Shown piece by piece: positions 6,737 through 10,015 of a stretch of DNA of 10,015 nt. The notes under the pieces were generated by a model. The model saw only the letters and a program-made list of their open reading frames with translations. It did not search any database and was not told where the DNA came from. Each line of letters begins with the position of its first letter. The stretch's first letter is position 1. The position numbers were made by a program, and so were the translations under genes. This stretch comes from CAYLRF01 sp964385995 (lineage in GTDB: Bacteria; Bacillota; Clostridia; Lachnospirales; Lachnospiraceae), in the NCBI GenBank assembly GCA_964385995.1, contig CAYLRF010000053.1, forward strand, positions 1 to 10,015, read 5' to 3'.

Positions 6737-7498
6737 CTAAATCGGTACTTTCGTGACATCCTTATTGGTCAAATAACGCTTTTTAGGGATATTGCTGTAG
6801 GGCACGACCGTGTGCTCGGGAAGTTCCCTTGCCATTTTCGTAATTTCTCCCGAGAGGTAATTCGCGATCCTCTCCCGCTCAAGCGCGATATCGCGTTCAT
6901 TTTCATATGTCACGGGCTCCCCCACGCACATTTTCCTTAATTCGGGGCAAATATACATGGGCACGAACGTTAGCGCGATTTTCGTCTTCCTGTAATACAT
7001 TTTCGCCGTATCGACAAACCGATCCTGAAATTTGTAAACTATATTATTGTCAGTCTCGTTTTTTTCGGGGAAAATGACCATATTCGCGCCCTCATCCAGA
7101 AGCCTCACCGTATCCCTGAACGTGGACTTAATCCGCATGTCGTGATAGACAGCCACTGTACGGGCATTGCCGAAAACGCACACCGAAAGCGGCGCAATGA
7201 CGTAGGAGAGCGCGCGAAAAAAGGGCTTGATCCACGCGGGCTTTTGCGACCAGAAATCCGTGAACGCGTAGCGCGGCACCTCCTTTAAGTGCATCATCTC
7301 ACCCGCGCACCATATGTAGCAGTTATCCGGCAGGTAAAGCTCCGCCGCTATGGGCCCGTTCATCTGCGCGTGATTGGCCACTATGACGGCATGTTTTTCC
7401 GGTATTTGCTCCGCGCCCTCTATCCGCATATCCGGATAAATCAGCCCGACCGTGCCCTTTATCAGCCGATAAAGAGGCGAAACTTTCTTTTTCTCCAT
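6737..7498 (-). CDS. Divergent PlsC-like 1-acylglycerol-3-phosphate acyltransferase homologue
   Basis: 253 residues resembling the PlsC/LPLAT acyltransferases, which transfer fatty acyl groups from acyl-ACP to lysophosphatidic acid at the membrane. The first block is AVIVANHAQMNGP: N42 and H43 are kept, but the Asp of the usual HxxxxD is Gly48. The third block is VIFPEKNE (141-148) in place of FPEG. A weakly hydrophobic stretch, RALSYVIAPLSVCVF (95-109), could contact the membrane. The loss of the Asp means that true acyltransferase activity is uncertain; a specialised lipid substrate is possible. ATG 7498 follows GAGGGAG at about 10 bases. It is the first gene of the minus-strand operon with PAP2 and the large envelope protein, under its own extended -10 promoter, and diverges from the E2-like gene. 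Confidence 0.8.
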   Translation of the reverse strand: MEKKKVSPLYRLIKGTVGLIYPDMRIEGAEQIPEKHAVIVANHAQMNGPIAAELYLPDNCYIWCAGEMMHLKEVPRYAFTDFWSQKPAWIKPFFRALSYVIAPLSVCVFGNARTVAVYHDMRIKSTFRDTVRLLDEGANMVIFPEKNETDNNIVYKFQDRFVDTAKMYYRKTKIALTFVPMYICPELRKMCVGEPVTYENERDIALERERIANYLSGEITKMARELPEHTVVPYSNIPKKRYLTNKDVTKVPI

Positions 7499-7539
7499 AT
7501 CTTAAAAACTCCCTCACGCGCCGATTCGCGCACGTATCA

Positions 7540-7548
7540 ATTATACCA
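7540..7548 (-). promoter_or_regulatory. Extended -10 promoter of the acyltransferase operon
   Basis: On the minus strand TGGTATAAT gives a perfect TATAAT (7540-7545) with the TG of an extended -10 element. No good -35 is seen at 16-18 bases, as is usual for extended -10 promoters. The predicted transcript would begin about 35 bases before the ATG at 7498. Confidence 0.7.
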
Positions 7549-7567
7549 CACCCGCCGCTTTACAGGC

Positions 7568-7596
7568 TTGTTATTTTATTTTCATTATTATATAAT
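7568..7596 (+). promoter_or_regulatory. Sigma-A type promoter of the E2-like/DeoR pair
   Basis: TTGTTA (7568-7573), a 17-base AT-rich spacer, then a perfect TATAAT (7591-7596). The leader before the ATG at 7686 would be about 80 bases. It lies only about 25 bases from the divergent promoter, so a regulator binding here could control both units. Confidence 0.8.
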
Positions 7597-7685
7597 TGCG
7601 GGCGCGGGACGACACTGACCGTTCAATTCATTTCAATCATTACCGTGAGATTCCGCAAATCTTTTTATTTCCCGGAGGTTTTTAT

Positions 7686-8543
7686 ATGTTCGGAAAGAGG
7701 CCCGACGGGCGAAAGCTTCATAATGTCGAAGCCATACAGCTCATCACCACCTACTTAATGACAAAGCGCTACGATGCCATGAATATGTTCGAGGACTCGA
7801 TCGACTGCGAGCCTTGGGACAAATATATCAAAGAGAAAGCCGCCGAGGGCATAAAGCTGAACTACATGCAGATATTCATCGCCTGCATTGTGCGCACGAT
7901 AGCCCTATGGCCGAGGCTGAACCGTTTCGTCATGAACGGCAAGCTCTACGCGAGGCATAAGATCTGGGCCAGCTTTACCATTCATCCCGAAATGAGCATA
8001 GAAAAGCCCGACACCACCATCAAGATCTGTTTTGAGGGCACGGAAACCGTTTTCGAGATCGCGGACAAGATCACCGAAGCCATCAACCGTGAAACCGTGC
8101 ATAAGACCGATGACAACGGCGCCGATAAACTAATCGGGGTACTCACATCCATGCCGAGTTTTATTTTGAACATAGTCGCGAGCCTGCTAAAGTGGATGGA
8201 CCGTCACAACATGCTCCCGAAGTCCATAATAGACGTGAGTCCCTTCCACACTTCATTTTACATCACCAACCTCAAATCGCTGGGAGTCGATAAAATCTTT
8301 CACCATACCAGTGAATTCGGCACGAACGGCATGTTTTTCGCCATGGGAAAAGAGAAAAAAGTCCCCTTCGTGGAAAAAAACGAAGTGGTTATTCAAAAGC
8401 GGATGGGATACGGCATGGTAGCCGAGGAGCGTTTCTGCGACGGCCTGTACTTCTCACTGGCTCTTAGGGATTTTCACAAATTCCAAAAGAATCCCTCTCT
8501 TCTGGAAACGCCTCTCGAGAAGAAAAACGAGGATGTGGACTGA
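7686..8543 (+). CDS. Lipoyl-free E2-like (CAT-fold) acyltransferase homologue
   Basis: 285 residues resembling the catalytic domain of 2-oxoacid dehydrogenase E2 and chloramphenicol acetyltransferase-fold proteins, without lipoyl or E1/E3-binding domains. Typical blocks are KLNYMQIFIACIVRTIALWPRLNRFV (57-82), TIKICFEGTETVFEIADKI (111-129) and SPFHTSFYITNLKSLGVDKIFHH (185-207). Near the C-terminus, EERFCDGLYFS (247-257) matches the E2 motif DHRxxDG, but the catalytic His is Glu248; Asp252 and Gly253 remain. Either the chemistry differs or the protein is a non-catalytic binder. A hydrophobic stretch (MPSFILNIVASLLKW, 156-170) may touch the membrane. The ATG is preceded by CGGAGG at 7 bases; an upstream in-frame start at 7596 falls inside the promoter. 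The DeoR gene follows directly. Fold assignment is good, function unknown. Confidence 0.8.
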   Translation: MFGKRPDGRKLHNVEAIQLITTYLMTKRYDAMNMFEDSIDCEPWDKYIKEKAAEGIKLNYMQIFIACIVRTIALWPRLNRFVMNGKLYARHKIWASFTIHPEMSIEKPDTTIKICFEGTETVFEIADKITEAINRETVHKTDDNGADKLIGVLTSMPSFILNIVASLLKWMDRHNMLPKSIIDVSPFHTSFYITNLKSLGVDKIFHHTSEFGTNGMFFAMGKEKKVPFVEKNEVVIQKRMGYGMVAEERFCDGLYFSLALRDFHKFQKNPSLLETPLEKKNEDVD

Positions 8544-8544
8544 T

Positions 8545-9273
8545 ATGTATTATTCCGACCGGTTCGATAAAATCCTGGAGATCCTCGAGGCAAAAAAGCA
8601 GGCGAATGTCACGGAACTGTCGCGGATTTTAAATGTCAGCGAACAGACCACGCGCCGGGATCTGCGCATTCTCGAGGAGCAGGGCCTCGTCAGGCGAACC
8701 TACGGCGGCGTAATCCTTCGTCAAACCATAAAGCGTGAGGTCCCGCTTCAGCTCAGGGAACGGGAAAATATATTGGCGAAGGACAACATCGCCAAACGCG
8801 CCGTCTCCTATGTACATGACGGCAATGTCATTTTCATGGACGCGTCGTCGACGGTTTCTTATCTGATACCGTATCTGAAGGATTTCTCCGACCTTACGGT
8901 AATTACCAACAGTCCCAAACATTCGCTCGAACTCGCGCGTCAGGACACTCAGGTATATTGCACGGGCGGTCTGCTACTTAAAGATTCCATCGCCTACGTG
9001 GGCACCTACGCGGAGAATTTCGTCAGGAATTTCAACGCCGACGTTTTCTTCTTCTCCAGCCGCGGCCTTACGCATACCGGCATAATCTCAGACAGCTCCA
9101 TCGAGGAATCCGAGCTGCGAAGAATCATGATGTCATGTGCCGACCGAAGCGTATTCATGTGCGCCTCCAACAAGGTAGGCCGCCGCTTCATGTACAATCT
9201 CTGCAGAAGCAGTGACGTCGACGATATCATCTGCGACAGAGAGCTTCCCTCGGAAATCAAATACGGCGGGTGA
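8545..9273 (+). CDS. DeoR family transcriptional regulator
   Basis: 242-residue repressor of the DeoR/GlpR type, normally released from DNA by a phosphorylated sugar or similar metabolite. The N-terminal helix-turn-helix is at about residues 22-43 (VTELSRILNVSEQTTRRDL), followed by the family signature EEQGLVRRTYGGV. The C-terminal sensor domain starts near residue 75 and has FMDASSTVSYL, where the family usually has the phosphate-binding D-x-G-S-T, then TNS, CTGG and SNKVGRRF. In DASST a serine replaces the usual Gly. ATG 8545 lies one base after the E2-like stop, with GAGG 12 bases upstream; an in-frame ATG at 8533, overlapping the previous gene, is an equal alternative. It is co-transcribed with the E2-like gene and may control this pair and the divergent lipid operon (inference). 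Confidence 0.93.
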   Translation: MYYSDRFDKILEILEAKKQANVTELSRILNVSEQTTRRDLRILEEQGLVRRTYGGVILRQTIKREVPLQLRERENILAKDNIAKRAVSYVHDGNVIFMDASSTVSYLIPYLKDFSDLTVITNSPKHSLELARQDTQVYCTGGLLLKDSIAYVGTYAENFVRNFNADVFFFSSRGLTHTGIISDSSIEESELRRIMMSCADRSVFMCASNKVGRRFMYNLCRSSDVDDIICDRELPSEIKYGG

Positions 9274-9311
9274 AAATCACGAACGCCTGAGATACAACGA
9301 TATACGAGCAA

Positions 9312-9355
9312 AAGCGCCCTGCCGCGTGTGGAAACGTGACAGGACGCTTATTTAT
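9312..9355. terminator. Bidirectional terminator between DeoR gene and tRNA cluster
   Basis: AAGCG and CCTG (9312-9321) pair with CAGG and CGCTT (9340-9349) around one C/A mismatch, with a further CGT/ACG pairing inside. ATTTATT follows on the plus strand, and TTTTGCTCG follows the same stem on the minus strand. It ends the plus-strand DeoR transcript and the minus-strand tRNA transcript, whose last tRNA ends only a few bases away. Confidence 0.7.
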
Positions 9356-9357
9356 TA

Positions 9358-9431
9358 CGTGGGTAAGAGGATTCGAACCCCCGACCTTTTGGTCCGTAGC
9401 CAAACGCTCTATCCAGCTGAGCTACACCCAC
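9358..9431 (-). tRNA. tRNA-Arg(ACG)
   Basis: 74-nt cloverleaf. The acceptor stem is GTGGGTG with TACCCAC. The anticodon stem is TTTGG/CCAAA around the loop CTACGGA, giving anticodon ACG, normally edited to ICG to read CGU, CGC and CGA. The T loop GGTTCGAATCC is present. No CCA is encoded. It is the last tRNA of the minus-strand cluster. Confidence 0.96.
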
Positions 9432-9492
9432 ATATACATCAATATGTATCAGTCAAAATACACAGGCGCATAAAAGGCGATAATACGTGAAA

Positions 9493-9579
9493 TGCCGCAG
9501 ACCGGGATCGAACCGGTATGAGAGGGTAAGTCTCGCAGGATTTTAAGTCCTGTGCGTCTGCCAGTTCCGCCACTGCGGC
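9493..9579 (-). tRNA. tRNA-Leu(TAA)
   Basis: 87-nt class II tRNA with a long variable arm. The acceptor is GCCGCAG/CTGCGGC. The anticodon stem CAGGA/TCCTG holds the loop CTTAAAA, giving anticodon TAA for UUA/UUG leucine codons. The T loop GGTTCGATCC is present. No CCA is encoded after the discriminator A. Confidence 0.97.
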
Positions 9580-9631
9580 GTCCGTCTCTCTTCGCCAAAT
9601 CCTATAAAAGCCGCACGGCACATCCGTGAAG

Positions 9632-9704
9632 TGGGACCAATAGGGTTCGAACCTATGACCCTCTGCTTGTAGGGCAGATGCTCTCCCAGCTGAGCTATGA
9701 TCCC
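9632..9704 (-). tRNA. tRNA-Val(TAC) with C33
   Basis: 73-nt cloverleaf. The acceptor is GGGATCA/TGGTCCC with a T-G wobble pair. The anticodon stem TCTGC/GCAGA encloses CCTACAA, giving anticodon TAC. Position 33, before the anticodon, is C rather than the near-universal T. D and T arms look normal. No CCA is encoded. Confidence 0.93.
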
Positions 9705-9751
9705 AAAAACGTTCCGAACAACGTCACTGCGCGAATACAATCATAAGAAAA

Positions 9752-9825
9752 CGACCCGAAAGGGACTTGAACCCTCGACCTCCGCCGTGACAGGGCGGCG
9801 CTCTAACCAACTGAGCCATCGGGCC
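9752..9825 (-). tRNA. tRNA-Asp(GTC)
   Basis: 74-nt cloverleaf. The acceptor is GGCCCGA/TCGGGTC with a G-T pair. The anticodon stem CCGCC/GGCGG holds CTGTCAC, giving anticodon GTC. The discriminator base is G, as expected for Asp. No CCA is encoded. Confidence 0.97.
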
Positions 9826-9881
9826 CTATATGCCATTATACACAAAACTCAAAATCGATACAAGAACTATCTTGCCGAAAA

Positions 9882-9955
9882 TGGACCTTCAGGGACTCGA
9901 ACCCGGGACCGATCGGTTATGAGCCGATTGCTCTGACCAACTGAGCTAAAGGTCC
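9882..9955 (-). tRNA. tRNA-Met(CAT), elongator type
   Basis: 74-nt cloverleaf. The acceptor GGACCTT/AAGGTCC is fully paired, and the anticodon stem ATCGG/CCGAT lacks the three G-C pairs of an initiator, so it is not tRNA-fMet. The loop is CTCATAA. A lysidine-modified tRNA-Ile2, which also has a CAT anticodon, cannot be fully excluded without comparison, but the body resembles elongator Met. No CCA is encoded. Confidence 0.9.
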
Positions 9956-9960
9956 GAAAC

Positions 9961-10015
9961 AGCCGATGATCGGACTCGAACCGATAACCTGCTGATTACA
10001 AATCAGCTGCTCTGC
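9961..10015 (-). tRNA. tRNA-Thr(TGT), 5' part beyond the window
   Basis: The 3' 55 nt are present. The anticodon stem GCTGA/TCAGC holds TTTGTAA, giving anticodon TGT. The T arm and the acceptor strand CATCGGC with discriminator T follow. The D arm and 5' acceptor strand are cut by the window edge. It lies only 5 nt before the Met tRNA, so they share a transcript. No CCA is encoded. Confidence 0.93.

Noticed and set aside
9212..9936. Short frames over the tRNA cluster with peptides such as GSNPIGPTS and GLEPSTSAV
   Set aside because: These are well-known false translations of tRNA genes. The cloverleaves explain the sequence.

Overview
The window looks like a piece of a Clostridia chromosome, most likely Lachnospiraceae. 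The evidence is moderate GC, Gram-positive ribosome binding sites (AGGAG/GGAGG types), an OhrR of the Bacillus type, a PAP2 and an acyltransferase that resemble Lachnospiraceae proteins, and a tRNA cluster. It is scaffolded draft sequence: two runs of exactly 100 N (1266-1365 and 5449-5548) are placeholder gaps of unknown true length.

Left part, minus strand: maf (13-678) encodes a house-cleaning nucleotide pyrophosphatase. It is followed by a poorly explained stretch, 679-1265, holding one unconvincing 117-codon frame. Beyond the first gap is a peroxide-response group read right to left: a thiol glutathione-peroxidase homologue (2341-2880) with a good sigma-A promoter, a small flavodoxin (1799-2215), and an OhrR-type MarR repressor (1366-1795, last few residues lost in the gap). 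Three 20-bp tandem repeats lie between the peroxidase and the flavodoxin.

Middle part, minus strand: an apparent three-gene envelope operon runs from a divergent PlsC-like acyltransferase (6737-7498), through a PAP2/Aur1-type membrane phosphatase (5961-6647), to a very large membrane-anchored extracytoplasmic protein (3206-5974). The last protein has propeller-like repeats and a C-terminal domain resembling a C39-like peptidase that seems to lack its histidine. Its second gap lies in a 42-bp coding tandem repeat. The operon ends in a G11 tract, two 64-bp direct repeats and a likely terminator just before the peroxidase promoter.

Right part: divergent from the acyltransferase, on the plus strand, are a lipoyl-free E2-like (CAT-fold) acyltransferase homologue (7686-8543), whose DHxxxDG-type catalytic histidine is replaced, and a coupled DeoR-family regulator (8545-9273). 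The two divergent promoters are both visible. A bidirectional terminator separates the DeoR gene from a minus-strand tRNA cluster: Thr (partial), Met, Asp, Val, Leu, Arg. None of the six encodes CCA, and the Val tRNA has C instead of the near-universal U at position 33.

No defence system, insertion sequence or CRISPR array was recognised. The least described content is the envelope operon with its large protein, and the E2-like/DeoR pair facing it.
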